A stretch of DNA of 64,000 nucleotides from Neobacillus sp. WH10 (GTDB taxonomy: Bacteria; Bacillota; Bacilli; Bacillales; Cytobacillaceae): NCBI RefSeq assembly GCF_030123405.1, contig NZ_CP126110.1, positions 3,038,001 to 3,102,000 on the forward strand. The letters are read 5' to 3'. Made by a program: the position numbers and the translations under genes. Of this stretch, positions 16,536 to 26,105 are shown in pieces. A model generated the notes under the pieces. It was given only the letters and a program-made list of their open reading frames with translations. It was not told where the DNA came from and made no database searches. Numbering within the stretch: the stretch's first letter is position 1; each line of letters begins with the position of its first letter.

Positions 16536-17891
16536 CTATAGAATTTTATTAAGTGATTCTGTTAACGTTTTAATGATAAATTGTAAGTCCTTCTGTTCGA
16601 TATTTAACGGCGGTGCCAGGGTTAACACATTATTGTAACCGGCTACCGTTGCTCCATTTTTTCCTATAATAATACCTTCCTGCTTACAGCTGGCGATAAC
16701 TTGATTAACAAGTCCTGTATCCAATGGTTCCTTTGTAGTCTTATCCTTCACTAATTCTATCCCAACTAATAATCCCTTCCCACGAACGTTTCCGACATAT
16801 GGATGATCCTGGAGCAAGTTCGTTAAGTCGTTCAGTAACTGTTCCCCCAAATCTCTGGAACGCTCGAATAACTTTTCCTTTTCCATAATTTCAAGATTTT
16901 TCAATGCTAAGGCACAGGCAGCAGGATTTCCACCAAACGTATTAACATGCCGGAAGTAATCATACTCCTCCGTACCTTTGAACGCTTCATAAATGTCTTT
17001 GCGAACTGCTGTAGCCGATAGTGGCAAATAGGCACTGGTAATCCCCTTTGCCATTGTGATGATATCCGGCTTCACGCCGTAGTTCATAAAGCCAAATGGC
17101 TTGCCCGTACGGCCGAAACCGCAAATTACTTCATCAACAATCAGGAGGGCACCATGTTTTTCACACACCTCTTTTGCTGCCTTCATATAGCCCTCAGGCG
17201 GAACGAGTACGCCGCCTCCGGTAATGATTGGCTCCATGATCATCGCAGCAATTGTTTCACTTAGCTCCCACGTCATCGTCCGATCAATTTCTTTTACCGA
17301 AGACAGTTCCTTCGGATCGGCAACATTTATATCATCACGATAGGAGTCGGGTGGCGAGACGTGAATAAACCCTGGTGCGAGCGGCTCATACTTGTATTTT
17401 CGTTGCGCCTGCCCTGTTGCCGCCAAAGCTCCCATTGAATTGCCGTGGTAGGCACGGTAGCGTGAGACGATTTTGTAGCGGTTATGTTCACCCTTCTGCT
17501 GATGATATTGTCTTACGATTTTAAAAGCAGTTTCATTTGCCTCAGAACCACTGTTTGAGAAAAAGATGACATACTCTTCACCAAGCAATTCATTTAACTT
17601 TTCTGCTAGTTTAATAGCAGGAACATGACTTTGTGATAGCGGGAAATAGGCCATCTCTTTCAATTGCTCATAGGCTGCATCTGCAAGTTCGGTTCTACCG
17701 TACCCAACATTCACACACCATAGGCCTGCCATCGCATCTAAATAGCGTTTCCCATCGGCATCCGTCACCCATGAACCCTCTGCCTTTGTCGCAACAATCG
17801 TCGCTTTCGGGTTATAAGGCTTCATCGAATGCCAAACATACTGATCATCCTGCTCCAATAACATTTCATGTGGACGACCCGTTTGAACCAT
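16536..17891 (-). CDS. Class III omega-aminotransferase (probable beta-alanine transaminase)
   Basis: PLP-dependent class III transaminase of 451 residues. NSGSEANETAFK (about 113-124), DEVICGFGRTGK (253-264) and the PLP lysine K282 in TMAKGITSAY are all present. In this cluster it most likely moves the amino group of beta-alanine to pyruvate or 2-oxoglutarate, giving malonate semialdehyde for the dehydrogenase 59 bases upstream. I start at ATG 17891, six bases after GGAGGG. An upstream ATG (17930) lies in a GGTGCCTGACACC repeat, so its 13 extra residues are not real. A close paralogue occurs at 45868-47217. Confidence 0.88.
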   Translation of the reverse strand: MVQTGRPHEMLLEQDDQYVWHSMKPYNPKATIVATKAEGSWVTDADGKRYLDAMAGLWCVNVGYGRTELADAAYEQLKEMAYFPLSQSHVPAIKLAEKLNELLGEEYVIFFSNSGSEANETAFKIVRQYHQQKGEHNRYKIVSRYRAYHGNSMGALAATGQAQRKYKYEPLAPGFIHVSPPDSYRDDINVADPKELSSVKEIDRTMTWELSETIAAMIMEPIITGGGVLVPPEGYMKAAKEVCEKHGALLIVDEVICGFGRTGKPFGFMNYGVKPDIITMAKGITSAYLPLSATAVRKDIYEAFKGTEEYDYFRHVNTFGGNPAACALALKNLEIMEKEKLFERSRDLGEQLLNDLTNLLQDHPYVGNVRGKGLLVGIELVKDKTTKEPLDTGLVNQVIASCKQEGIIIGKNGATVAGYNNVLTLAPPLNIEQKDLQFIIKTLTESLNKIL

Positions 17892-17915
17892 AACCATCCC
17901 TCCAATATTAGTAAT

Positions 17916-17928
17916 GGTGCCTGACACC
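17916..17928. repeat. Short dispersed repeat GGTGCCTGACACC
   Basis: One of several near-palindromic GGTG-CCTGA-CACC elements in the window; this one sits between the dehydrogenase and aminotransferase genes. Confidence 0.8.
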
Positions 17929-17950
17929 ATAAATCATTTTTCCACTATTA

Positions 17951-19417
17951 CTATGCGTCAAATCGTGAGGTGATCATTTTTTTTCGGGTGTAGAAATTCA
18001 AACCGTCTTTGCCATTTACGTGGAGGTCGCCATAGAAGGAGTCCTTCCAGCCCGAGAATGGGAAGAACGCCATTGTTGCCGGCACACCGACGTTAATCCC
18101 CAACATACCTGCATCTGCCTCTTCTCTGAATTGACGGACAGCTTTGGCGTTGTTTGTATAAATAGTAGCACCGTTTCCATACCTTGATTTGCGGATAAAT
18201 TCTAATCCTTCATCAAGATTATTCGCACGAAGCAAACTTAATACCGGCGCAAAGATTTCGTCCTTAGCAATTGTCATTTCAGGGGTAACATGATCAAAAA
18301 TCGTTGGCCCTAAGAAATTCCCTTCTGGAAGCTCATCCATCTCCCTTCGTCCATCCCTGATTAAATCTGCGCCTTCCTCTACCCCTTTTTCAATGTAGCC
18401 AAGGACCTTATCACGGTGTTCCTTGCGAATGACTGGAGTTAACAAAACCTCATCATCCATTCCATTCCCGATGATTAATTCATCTGCTTTCTTCTTTAAC
18501 GCTGCGACAAACGGTTCATTATCACCAACAACCACTACGGCGCTGCAGGCCATACAGCGCTGCCCTGCGCTTCCAAATGTGGAGCTAATAATATGTTGGA
18601 CAGCTTTATCCATATCGGCATCAGGCATGACAATATGATGATTTTTCGCACCAGAAAGAGCTTGAACCCGTTTTCCTTTCGCAGCTGCCCGCTCATATAC
18701 ATACTTAGCAACCGGCTGGGAACCGACAAAGGATATCGCCGCAATATCCGTGTGTTCTAGTAAACCATTCACGACATCATGTGCACCGTGAACGACATTT
18801 AATATTCCTTTTGGTGCTCCAGCTTCCATAAACAACTCTGCTAATCTATTAGCCAAAATCGGCGTCCGTTCAGACGGCTTTAACACAAACGTATTTCCAC
18901 AGGCTATGGCTAGCGGGAACATCCAAAGCGGCACCATCATCGGAAAATTGAACGGTGTAATCCCGCCAACAACCCCCAATGGATAACGGAACATTTCGGA
19001 ATCGATTTCTTCTGCAATTCCTGATAACGTTTCTCCCATCATTAAAGTTGGTGCACCGGAAGCGAACTCGACACACTCGATCCCGCGCTGCACTTCCCCA
19101 TACGCTTCTTTGTAAGCCTTTCCATTTTCTTGAACAATCAGCCTCGCCAATTCCTCATGGTTTTCGGTTAACAGGTAGTGATACTTAAATAGGATCCTCG
19201 CACGCTTTGGAACAGGGACGTTTTTCCACTTATTAAATGATTCCTTTGCCGCTGCAACAGCAAGATTGACGTCCTCTTTCGATGAAACCGGAACTTTTGT
19301 GAGTACTTCATTTGTGGCAGGATTCGGCACATCTAGTGTTTGCCCGCTGTTTGCACTCACCCATTCACCGTTAATAAAATTTTTCAAAACAGCCGTTTCA
19401 TTTTTTGTCATACTCAT
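17951..19417 (-). CDS. mmsA: CoA-acylating (methyl)malonate-semialdehyde dehydrogenase
   Basis: A 488-residue aldehyde dehydrogenase of the MmsA/IolA type. It oxidises malonate semialdehyde (or the methyl form) with NAD and CoA to acetyl-CoA (or propionyl-CoA) plus CO2. Markers are GGITPFNFPMMVPLWMFPLA, written here as the ITPFNFPMM core near residue 153, FVGSQPVAKYVY at 230, and the catalytic C288 in GSAGQRCMACS. The ATG at 19417 has AAGGAGG 7 bases upstream. In the cluster it takes the product of the aminotransferase encoded just downstream. A paralogue lies at 47239-48696. Confidence 0.92.
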   Translation of the reverse strand: MSMTKNETAVLKNFINGEWVSANSGQTLDVPNPATNEVLTKVPVSSKEDVNLAVAAAKESFNKWKNVPVPKRARILFKYHYLLTENHEELARLIVQENGKAYKEAYGEVQRGIECVEFASGAPTLMMGETLSGIAEEIDSEMFRYPLGVVGGITPFNFPMMVPLWMFPLAIACGNTFVLKPSERTPILANRLAELFMEAGAPKGILNVVHGAHDVVNGLLEHTDIAAISFVGSQPVAKYVYERAAAKGKRVQALSGAKNHHIVMPDADMDKAVQHIISSTFGSAGQRCMACSAVVVVGDNEPFVAALKKKADELIIGNGMDDEVLLTPVIRKEHRDKVLGYIEKGVEEGADLIRDGRREMDELPEGNFLGPTIFDHVTPEMTIAKDEIFAPVLSLLRANNLDEGLEFIRKSRYGNGATIYTNNAKAVRQFREEADAGMLGINVGVPATMAFFPFSGWKDSFYGDLHVNGKDGLNFYTRKKMITSRFDA

Positions 19418-19563
19418 GTCTTGCCCTCCTTATTTTTCAGAATAATAGTTTGTGATAGTTCAGCGTTGCAAAACCTTATATATTTATTATCCTCAATCAC
19501 TAAAATGCTTTCACTAGACACTCTGTAAAATGGCTAAGATCATTTCCATGACAATTTGAACAT

Positions 19564-21195
19564 TCATTTAACATGTATTCTATTTGTCACTAAATTATCA
19601 CTTGGCTGGGCAGCCGATAAATAACCATGGACCAGAAGCATAAATTCAATTGCAACCCTTTTTTCGTGCTCCATAAAATCTTCACCTAAAAGATTTTCAA
19701 GCTTTTGCAGGCGATGGTATAAAGTTTGCCGGACGATAAACAGCTTATTGGAGGTTTCCTGCTTTGAGCCATTACATTCCAAATAGGCTTTTAATGTTTC
19801 GAGAAGCTTGGCATTGTATTTCTGATCATATTGAATAACAGGATGGAGATATTCCAATGCAAGCTCCTGCAAGTCGGTATGTTTACTCATCTGCGAAATA
19901 AGTCGATATAGATGCAAATCCTCGTAAAAATAAAAGAATTGTTTGTTAGTCATTTTTTGTTGAATTCTTAGTGTTTCTTTGGCTGTCTGATAGCTCCTAT
20001 GTACATCAAGTACTGAATGAATAAACTTCCCCGCTCCAATCATGAGCCTTCCTGGATTTTGTTTGCGGATAAATTCTGATTCCTGGATGGATTCGATCGC
20101 ATTTTTAATCCGTTCCTTCAGATTTTTTTTCGTGCGATTATTTAGAAGAATGAAGGTAATTTCGTTTCTTTTTTCGACGAAAAAGACGGCAAAGCCATTC
20201 TGTTCAAAAAAAGAACGAAATAATAATTTTAAGTAAGTAACATCATGACTTGCGTTTTCTTTTATGGGTGTTTGTTTGGTGATCAAAACGATTACGTCAT
20301 TCGTTTTTCCTTTAATCCCATTTTCAAATAAGTATTCATGAATATCCTCAAATGAATGTTCACCCTCTAGCCAGCCATGGAGCCACTCAAACTCTTCTAC
20401 CCGCTTTTTTTCTTCCACATATAAATCTCGTAATAAATGCTGGGCTATTGCCGTCGCTGTTCGGTCTAAAATTAATAAATCATACTCGCTGATCGGTATA
20501 TCCTTGGAATAAATAAACAACTCGGCATATTCCTGACCGAACAAAAAGATAGGTGAATAAGCGATAAAATCATTAGCTTGCAACTTTGCCTCATCTAGCT
20601 GATGAATAATAGAGTATTGTTCACTTTTGCTTATTTCCGGTACAAATTCATGCTCTTGATTTTTCAGGCGGAAAATAATTTGTACATCCAATGCAGTGAA
20701 AATAAATTGAAGGATATCCTCATACGTTTCAATAGTTAGCAGCCGTTTATTTAAGCTCTGAGAATAATTTTCTAAATCCGAAATCTTCTGGTATTGCTGG
20801 TTAATAATGACCGAATGTATATCCTGTGTGATTTCAACAAACGGGACTTCTTTTTGAAAAATAATAATCGGGAATTGATACTCATTGGCAATTTCAATTA
20901 CCTCATCTGGAACCTTAGTTAGGTATGTACCCATTTCAATACATAAACCAGTAGCTTTGTTATCAATAAATTCCTTTACCATGGAGACAAATAATTTCAT
21001 ATTATCCTTCCAGGCAACACCTGTTGATAAAATAAGCTCATTTCCATTTAATAGATTTCGAATACTAGTAACCTCAACCACATGAACCCATTTGACGGTC
21101 CGCTGAATGCCCTCATTTCCCGCGATAACTAAAGCTTGTTCAAAGTGCTTTCGTTTAAATATATCTGAGACTGTTAGTTGAAAATGTTCCTTCAT
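19564..21195 (-). CDS. PucR-family transcriptional regulator
   Basis: A 543-residue regulator. The N-terminal about 120 residues fit the purine-catabolism PucR domain (LTVSDIFKR, then VHVVEVTSIRNLLNGNELILSTG in part). A CdaR/GGDEF-like middle follows. The C-terminal HTH_30 has GSKQETSNKLFIVRQTLYHR and LLGEDFMEHEKR. In B. subtilis, PucR controls purine catabolic genes; here it lies inside the pyrimidine cluster and probably controls it in response to a pathway metabolite. It has AAGGAGA 10 bases upstream. A strong hairpin separates it from the small gene upstream, so it may be partly independently expressed. A paralogue lies at 48876-50477. Confidence 0.88.
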   Translation of the reverse strand: MKEHFQLTVSDIFKRKHFEQALVIAGNEGIQRTVKWVHVVEVTSIRNLLNGNELILSTGVAWKDNMKLFVSMVKEFIDNKATGLCIEMGTYLTKVPDEVIEIANEYQFPIIIFQKEVPFVEITQDIHSVIINQQYQKISDLENYSQSLNKRLLTIETYEDILQFIFTALDVQIIFRLKNQEHEFVPEISKSEQYSIIHQLDEAKLQANDFIAYSPIFLFGQEYAELFIYSKDIPISEYDLLILDRTATAIAQHLLRDLYVEEKKRVEEFEWLHGWLEGEHSFEDIHEYLFENGIKGKTNDVIVLITKQTPIKENASHDVTYLKLLFRSFFEQNGFAVFFVEKRNEITFILLNNRTKKNLKERIKNAIESIQESEFIRKQNPGRLMIGAGKFIHSVLDVHRSYQTAKETLRIQQKMTNKQFFYFYEDLHLYRLISQMSKHTDLQELALEYLHPVIQYDQKYNAKLLETLKAYLECNGSKQETSNKLFIVRQTLYHRLQKLENLLGEDFMEHEKRVAIEFMLLVHGYLSAAQPSDNLVTNRIHVK

Positions 21196-21224
21196 AAAGT
21201 AAGGTTCTCCTTAAAAACAGTACT

Positions 21225-21272
21225 TTGGGTAGAAGGATTGGCCATACAACCAATCCTTCATTCTTTACCCAA
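21225..21272 (-). terminator. Strong hairpin between the small gene and pucR (attenuator or terminator)
   Basis: GAAGGATTGG pairs with CCAATCCTTC and GGGTA with TACCC around a short loop. The minus-strand T5 run is about 14 bases beyond the stem, so termination may be partial. Confidence 0.6.
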
Positions 21273-21278
21273 CACCAC

Positions 21279-21497
21279 TTAGCTGTTCACTTGTTTCTGG
21301 TTAATTAATATACTAGAAAAATACTTCCGACCATTAGCCGTTCCAATCTGAAGTGTTTCGGTTACATTTCCATTTGGATGTAAAAAATCAACAGAAGCGC
21401 CATTTAAATGTTCTCTTACCCCGCTAATGCGGCATCCCTTTTGGATAAGAAAATCAATTTTATCTCGTTCATCGAGAAATTGCTGATGATCTGACAT
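21279..21497 (-). CDS. Small protein of unknown function in the pyrimidine cluster
   Basis: A 72-residue soluble protein with a GAGGAGG ribosome site 5 bases before its ATG. It lies 22 bases downstream of the NCS1 permease and is followed by a hairpin. The sequence shows a helix-rich start (FLDERDKIDFLIQKG) and a beta-rich second half (GASVDFLHPNG, ETLQIGTANGRKYF). I do not recognise a family. Its tight coupling to the permease suggests a role in nucleobase uptake or its control, which is inference only. Confidence 0.65.
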   Translation of the reverse strand: MSDHQQFLDERDKIDFLIQKGCRISGVREHLNGASVDFLHPNGNVTETLQIGTANGRKYFSSILINQKQVNS

Positions 21498-21519
21498 ATT
21501 ATCCTCCTCATATCATGAT

Positions 21520-22992
21520 TTAATATAAATCTACATTATTGGGAATTTCCCCTACCACAGGTTCATAGGCTTTATCCTCGATTACCCAATCCCTGCCAAC
21601 GGAAATCCCTAAATATTTTTCATCACTTGGATCCTCGATTTCAGCTTGACGATACTTGTTGAACCACCAATATTTTGCGAGAACATAGTAAACGCCTGCA
21701 CCCAATATAAATCCAACTAAAAACCCAAAGTCGGGAACAAAATAGGATACTCCAGCCCCAATAATCCAAGCAATAAAACCTGCTAAGTTGATACCGCCCA
21801 TATATTTATATTGGCCTTGGTCTTCATATAATTCAGGAACATTCACACGTCTCTTCCGAAGCAAATAATAATCGGCAAACAGGATCCCAACAATTGCGGC
21901 TAAAATACCACCGACAAATAAAAGAACTTGAATAATAATATCAAACAGCTGCCATGGCTGTACGATTGTTCCTACAATCCCAGCAGTTATGACACCAGCC
22001 CAAAATGGAAACTTTGGACCACCAACATTAGAGAAAATCGTTGCGGCGGGCACAACATTCGCTGCCGTGTTTGTAGACCATTGGGCAAGGACAATCATTA
22101 ACAGTAAAATTGCAAGGATAAAACCGCTAGCTGACTTTTGCAGAGCTACAACTGGGTCAGCGTTTAATACAGCGATATAGGAAACCGCACCAATGACAAT
22201 CATAAATGTTTGTGTTAATGGCATTGCAATCATATTTCCGATTAACGATGCTTTATTTCGCTTAAACCAGTTCTTTTCATTGACAGGTGCCTTGATAAAC
22301 CGAGAGATGGAAGGAATGTCCGCACTCAATGTCGCCCAAAAGCCCATATTACTAAAAATAACAACTAAAAATGCAGAAAAAGCAGCACCACCTGTTACAG
22401 GGGACTCAACCCAGCTCCATACTTCTCTTCCTGCCGCAGAAGCCTGGTCAGATAATGACACATACATCCATAAAGCGATTATGAGAATAACCGGTGCCGC
22501 TAAATCAGCAAAACGCTCAATTGATTTAATGCCAAGAGCAGTATTAACCAATTGAACTACTGCAAAAATAAGAAAGCAGACAAACCAATTATCAAAGCCA
22601 AATAACATATTTAAGATTCCGTTCATTGCGGTAGATCCAAAATACGTATTAACACCAAACCACATAGAGGCCGTTATACCACGGGTAATAGAAGGAATGT
22701 GGGTTCCAATCGTTCCAAACGGTGCTCTCATATAAACAGGAAAAGACAATCCGTGCTCTATTCCAATATCGGCGATTAGGGAAATGAAAAATCCAATCGC
22801 AAGACTGCCTATGACAGTAGCAAGAATGACCCATGGTAATGATATTTTCATTACTCCTGCTCCGCCAATGGCAAAGGTGGCAAGAACGACAACCATCCCC
22901 ACCCACATAAACGAGAACCCTAATTTTGTTATTTTCCTGTCTTTATGATGAATCGGAAATAAGTCTGGTGATTTTAAGTGGCTTTTTTTCAT
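21520..22992 (-). CDS. NCS1-family nucleobase:cation symporter
   Basis: A 490-residue membrane protein with about 12 hydrophobic helices. It shows NCS1 features: the N-terminal LKSPDLFPIHHKDRKITKLG, GLSFPVYMRAPFGTIGTHIP in parts near helix 3, and a cytoplasmic ADYYLLRKRRVNVPELYE segment after helix 10. The family (PucI allantoin permease, Mhp1, CodB) imports nucleobases or hydantoins with Na+ or H+. In this cluster uracil, thymine or a dihydropyrimidine is the likely cargo. AAGGAG lies 8 bases before the ATG. A 343-base gap separates it from the dihydropyrimidinase gene. Confidence 0.9.
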   Translation of the reverse strand: MKKSHLKSPDLFPIHHKDRKITKLGFSFMWVGMVVVLATFAIGGAGVMKISLPWVILATVIGSLAIGFFISLIADIGIEHGLSFPVYMRAPFGTIGTHIPSITRGITASMWFGVNTYFGSTAMNGILNMLFGFDNWFVCFLIFAVVQLVNTALGIKSIERFADLAAPVILIIALWMYVSLSDQASAAGREVWSWVESPVTGGAAFSAFLVVIFSNMGFWATLSADIPSISRFIKAPVNEKNWFKRNKASLIGNMIAMPLTQTFMIVIGAVSYIAVLNADPVVALQKSASGFILAILLLMIVLAQWSTNTAANVVPAATIFSNVGGPKFPFWAGVITAGIVGTIVQPWQLFDIIIQVLLFVGGILAAIVGILFADYYLLRKRRVNVPELYEDQGQYKYMGGINLAGFIAWIIGAGVSYFVPDFGFLVGFILGAGVYYVLAKYWWFNKYRQAEIEDPSDEKYLGISVGRDWVIEDKAYEPVVGEIPNNVDLY

Positions 22993-23335
22993 ATGAACAC
23001 TCCTTGTTTTCGGTTTATCTTCCTAGAATATTAAAAAACCTAATTCAAACAACCGACATCAACGTTCAAATTTTTAAAAATGGAAACTGCTTAGAACCAC
23101 CTAAGCAATTTCAGGAGTAGTTCAAAATCGAAATGTGGAAGAGCCTTGGTCAGCCCCGATATAGGAACACTTAGTCCGAAATCTTCTTAGTCTCCCATAT
23201 TAAGTACAGAAAGGCGTGAGTTTACTGTAGCCAAGGAAATGTTCTCAACCATATAAGATTTGCCTTTAAACTTCATATGGTTGAGGTTGTTTAATCTCGT
23301 GGGGCTAGGCGATGGAGCAGGACAATTCTCAAAGT
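22993..23335. other. 343-base intergenic gap inside the pyrimidine cluster
   Basis: No ORF with a ribosome site. The gap holds one hairpin (23244-23285, listed separately) and probably the promoter of the permease gene. No sequence match to a riboswitch class I know. Confidence 0.4.
23244..23285 (-). terminator. Hairpin after the dihydropyrimidinase gene
   Basis: CTCAACCATAT (23244-23254) and ATATGGTTGAG (23275-23285) are perfect 11-bp inverted repeats with a 20-base loop. The T run is poor on both strands, so it may be an mRNA-end stabiliser or weak terminator. Confidence 0.5.
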
Positions 23336-24754
23336 TTAGATTGTGAGTGTTTCATTCCGATTTATTTGTGCATTGCTGCTATATTTAGCTCTCTTTAAAT
23401 ATTGACCGGAACCCGGTTTTCCTACAAACTGCTTATCTCGGACAACATATTCTCCCCGGACTAAAACGGAAACAGGCTCACCTGTCACTTTCATCCCTTC
23501 AAATGGATTGTAATCAACCGCCATATGATGGGTTTCTGCAGAAATAACCCGTTCAATATTCGGATCAAAAATAACAAGGTCAGCATCTGAACCAATGGCA
23601 ATTGTCCCTTTATTAGGGAATAAACCAAACAGCTTAGCGGCCCGTGTTGAAGTAAGGTCTACAAATTGATTTAGGCTAATACGCCCTTTTTTCACTCCCT
23701 CTGAAAATAGAATGGATAAACGATCCTCGATAATAGGACCCCCATTCGGAATTTTTGTAAAATCAGACCTTCCTAAATCCTTTTGCCCTTTAAAATCAAA
23801 CGAGCATTGATCGGAGCCAAGTGTTTGGAGCTGGCCGCTCTTTAAGGCATTCCAAAGAACCTCCTGGTTCCACTTTTCACGTAATGGCGGTGACCAAACA
23901 AATTTTGCTCCCTCAAAATTCGGTTTTTCTAAATAGCTTTGGTCGAGAACTAAATATTGCGGGCATGTTTCTCCCCACACATCAAATCCCTTACTGCGTG
24001 CTTCGGTTATTTTTTCAACTGCATCGGCACATGATACATGAACAACATAAAGCTGAGAGCTAGCCAGCCCTGTCAGTTTGGCGGCGCGCCCTGTCGCTTC
24101 ACCCTCTAATGCAGCTGGCCTTGTTAACGCATGATAAATTGGTTCTGTCTTCCCTTCCTCTAATGCCTTCTTTGTTAAATAATCAATAACATCCCCATTT
24201 TCTGCATGGACCATGACTAATGCCCCATGTTCTTTTGCGGAAACCAGCGTACGGAATAATGTTTCATCATCGGCTTGAAAAACATTTTTATAAGCCATAA
24301 ATACTTTAAACGAGGTTATCCCTTCCTCATTAATGACTTGCGGAAGTTCATTCAGAACGGACTCGTTGATTTCTGAGATCATTAAGTGGAATCCATAATC
24401 AATGACAGCTTTTTCCTTAGATTTATCATGCCAGATTTGAATCGCATTTTTAAGCGGCTCCCCTTTATTGGTTAAACAAAAGTCAATAACGGTTGTTGTG
24501 CCGCCGAAGGCAGCAGCAATCGTCCCTGATTCAAAATCATCCTTTGTTACTGTTCCGCCAAAAGGCATGTCTAAGTGGGTGTGCGGATCAATTCCTCCTG
24601 GGAAAACCAAACAGCCTTTCGCATCGATGACTTCTGCACCAAGTTCTGATAGATTTACACCAATTTGCGTTATTTTGCCATCTTCGATTAATATCTCTGC
24701 TTGGTAAGAGTCTGAGGCAGTGACAATAGTGCCGTTTTTAATGATTTTTTTCAT
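23336..24754 (-). CDS. hydA: Dihydropyrimidinase (5,6-dihydrouracil hydrolase)
   Basis: Opens the ring of dihydrouracil or dihydrothymine to N-carbamoyl-beta-alanine (or the methyl form). It is a 472-residue cyclic amidohydrolase. The metal-binding DPHTHLDMPFGG is near residue 56, the carboxylated lysine is in TSFKVFMAYK (about 150), and further metal histidines lie in VMVHAENGD and LYVVHVSCADA; GSDQCSF carries the last metal ligand. It lies 28 bases after preA in one operon and takes the product of PreAT. A hydantoinase is the family alternative, but preAT as neighbours favour the pyrimidine role. Confidence 0.93.
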   Translation of the reverse strand: MKKIIKNGTIVTASDSYQAEILIEDGKITQIGVNLSELGAEVIDAKGCLVFPGGIDPHTHLDMPFGGTVTKDDFESGTIAAAFGGTTTVIDFCLTNKGEPLKNAIQIWHDKSKEKAVIDYGFHLMISEINESVLNELPQVINEEGITSFKVFMAYKNVFQADDETLFRTLVSAKEHGALVMVHAENGDVIDYLTKKALEEGKTEPIYHALTRPAALEGEATGRAAKLTGLASSQLYVVHVSCADAVEKITEARSKGFDVWGETCPQYLVLDQSYLEKPNFEGAKFVWSPPLREKWNQEVLWNALKSGQLQTLGSDQCSFDFKGQKDLGRSDFTKIPNGGPIIEDRLSILFSEGVKKGRISLNQFVDLTSTRAAKLFGLFPNKGTIAIGSDADLVIFDPNIERVISAETHHMAVDYNPFEGMKVTGEPVSVLVRGEYVVRDKQFVGKPGSGQYLKRAKYSSNAQINRNETLTI

Positions 24755-24782
24755 TAATCGATTCCTCCTAATCTAAATTTCT

Positions 24783-26069
24783 TTATTTGGATACATCTGC
24801 TTTGCATTCTACAACGACATTTAAAGCGGATTGGCGCTCATTCCATGTCATTGGCGGCATCTCCCTAGCTGCTTCCACCATGTCGATTGCCCCATCAACT
24901 GGGCAGACAATCGAGCATAAATTGCAGCCAACACAGTCTTCTTCCCGTACTTTAAGATAGTTCTTTCCTGATGTATCTGTTAGCATGTCAATACATTGAT
25001 GGGATGTATCTTCGCAAGCAATATGACATTTATTACAGTTGATACAAACATCAGTATTGATTTTAGCGACGATATTGTAATTCAAATCCAAGTTACCCCA
25101 ATCAGAGTATTTTGGAACTGACTTTCCAATGATTTCTGAAACAGAGGCAATTCCTTTACGATCAAGGTAATGGCTGAGTCCCTCAATCATGTCCTCGACT
25201 ATGCGGAAACCGTGATGCATGGCGGCAGTACAAACCTGAACCCCAGTCGCACCCATTAACATAAATTCAACCGCATCCTGCCAGTTCGAAATACCGCCAA
25301 TTCCGGAGATCGGCACGTTAATTTGTGGATGTCTTGCGCATTCTGCGACCATATTTAAGGCAATCGGCTTAACTGCAGGACCGCAATAGCCGCCATGTGC
25401 CCCTTTTCCTGCTACATGCGGAATGGTATTCCAAGTATCGAGATCCACCCCCATTAAGCTGTTGATCGTGTTAATCATACTAATCGCATCTGCACCGCCA
25501 TTACAAGCTGCTTCGGCCGTTGCGGTAATGTCAGTTATATTTGGTGTCAATTTAACAATGACTGGTGTCTTGGCCACTTCTTTTACCCAATAGGTTTGAC
25601 GTTCAACAAGTGCTGGTACCTGCCCGGAAGCAGATCCCATACCACGCTCCGCCATCCCATGCGGGCAGCCAAAGTTTAACTCTAGGCCGTCCACCCCAAC
25701 ATCTTCTACCCGTTTCACAATTTCATGCCACTTTTCCTGCTTTGGCTCCACCATTAACGATGCAATAATAGCATGGGTAGGAAATCGCTTTTTTGTTTCA
25801 TAAATTTCCTTTAAATTCACATCTAAAGGACGATCGGTGATAAGCTCAATGTTATTGAAACCGGCTACTCTTTGTCCGTTAAAACTAATCGCAGCAAATC
25901 TTGATGATACATTTAATATCGGATCACCCAAGGTTTTCCACACTGCCCCGCCCCAGCCTGCCTCAAAGGCTCTCTGAACTTGATAGCCTGAGTTGGTAGG
26001 AGGTGCTGACGCCAGCCAGAATGGATTAGGAGATTGAATTCCTGCAAGATTAATACGTAAATCAGCCAT
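24783..26069 (-). CDS. preA: Dihydropyrimidine dehydrogenase catalytic subunit PreA
   Basis: With PreT, reduces uracil or thymine to the 5,6-dihydro form using NADH. The 428-residue protein has a dihydroorotate-dehydrogenase-like FMN barrel (NLAGIQSPNPFWLASAPPT near the start, NFGCPHG, KLTPNITDI). It ends in two ferredoxin clusters, CINCNKCHIAC and CVGCNLCSIVC. I start at ATG 26069, seven bases after AAAGGGGG; an upstream in-frame ATG at 26093 has no ribosome site. It is 36 bases behind preT and 28 bases before the dihydropyrimidinase gene. Confidence 0.94.
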   Translation of the reverse strand: MADLRINLAGIQSPNPFWLASAPPTNSGYQVQRAFEAGWGGAVWKTLGDPILNVSSRFAAISFNGQRVAGFNNIELITDRPLDVNLKEIYETKKRFPTHAIIASLMVEPKQEKWHEIVKRVEDVGVDGLELNFGCPHGMAERGMGSASGQVPALVERQTYWVKEVAKTPVIVKLTPNITDITATAEAACNGGADAISMINTINSLMGVDLDTWNTIPHVAGKGAHGGYCGPAVKPIALNMVAECARHPQINVPISGIGGISNWQDAVEFMLMGATGVQVCTAAMHHGFRIVEDMIEGLSHYLDRKGIASVSEIIGKSVPKYSDWGNLDLNYNIVAKINTDVCINCNKCHIACEDTSHQCIDMLTDTSGKNYLKVREEDCVGCNLCSIVCPVDGAIDMVEAAREMPPMTWNERQSALNVVVECKADVSK

Positions 26070-26105
26070 TTCTTTTCCCCCTTTATCATTCAAAGATTAA
26101 TAGAG

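Noticed and set aside
17892..17930. Longer aminotransferase start (MVSGTI...)
   Set aside because: The extra codons are encoded by the GGTGTCAGGCACC repeat and the GGAGGG ribosome site lies downstream of that start.
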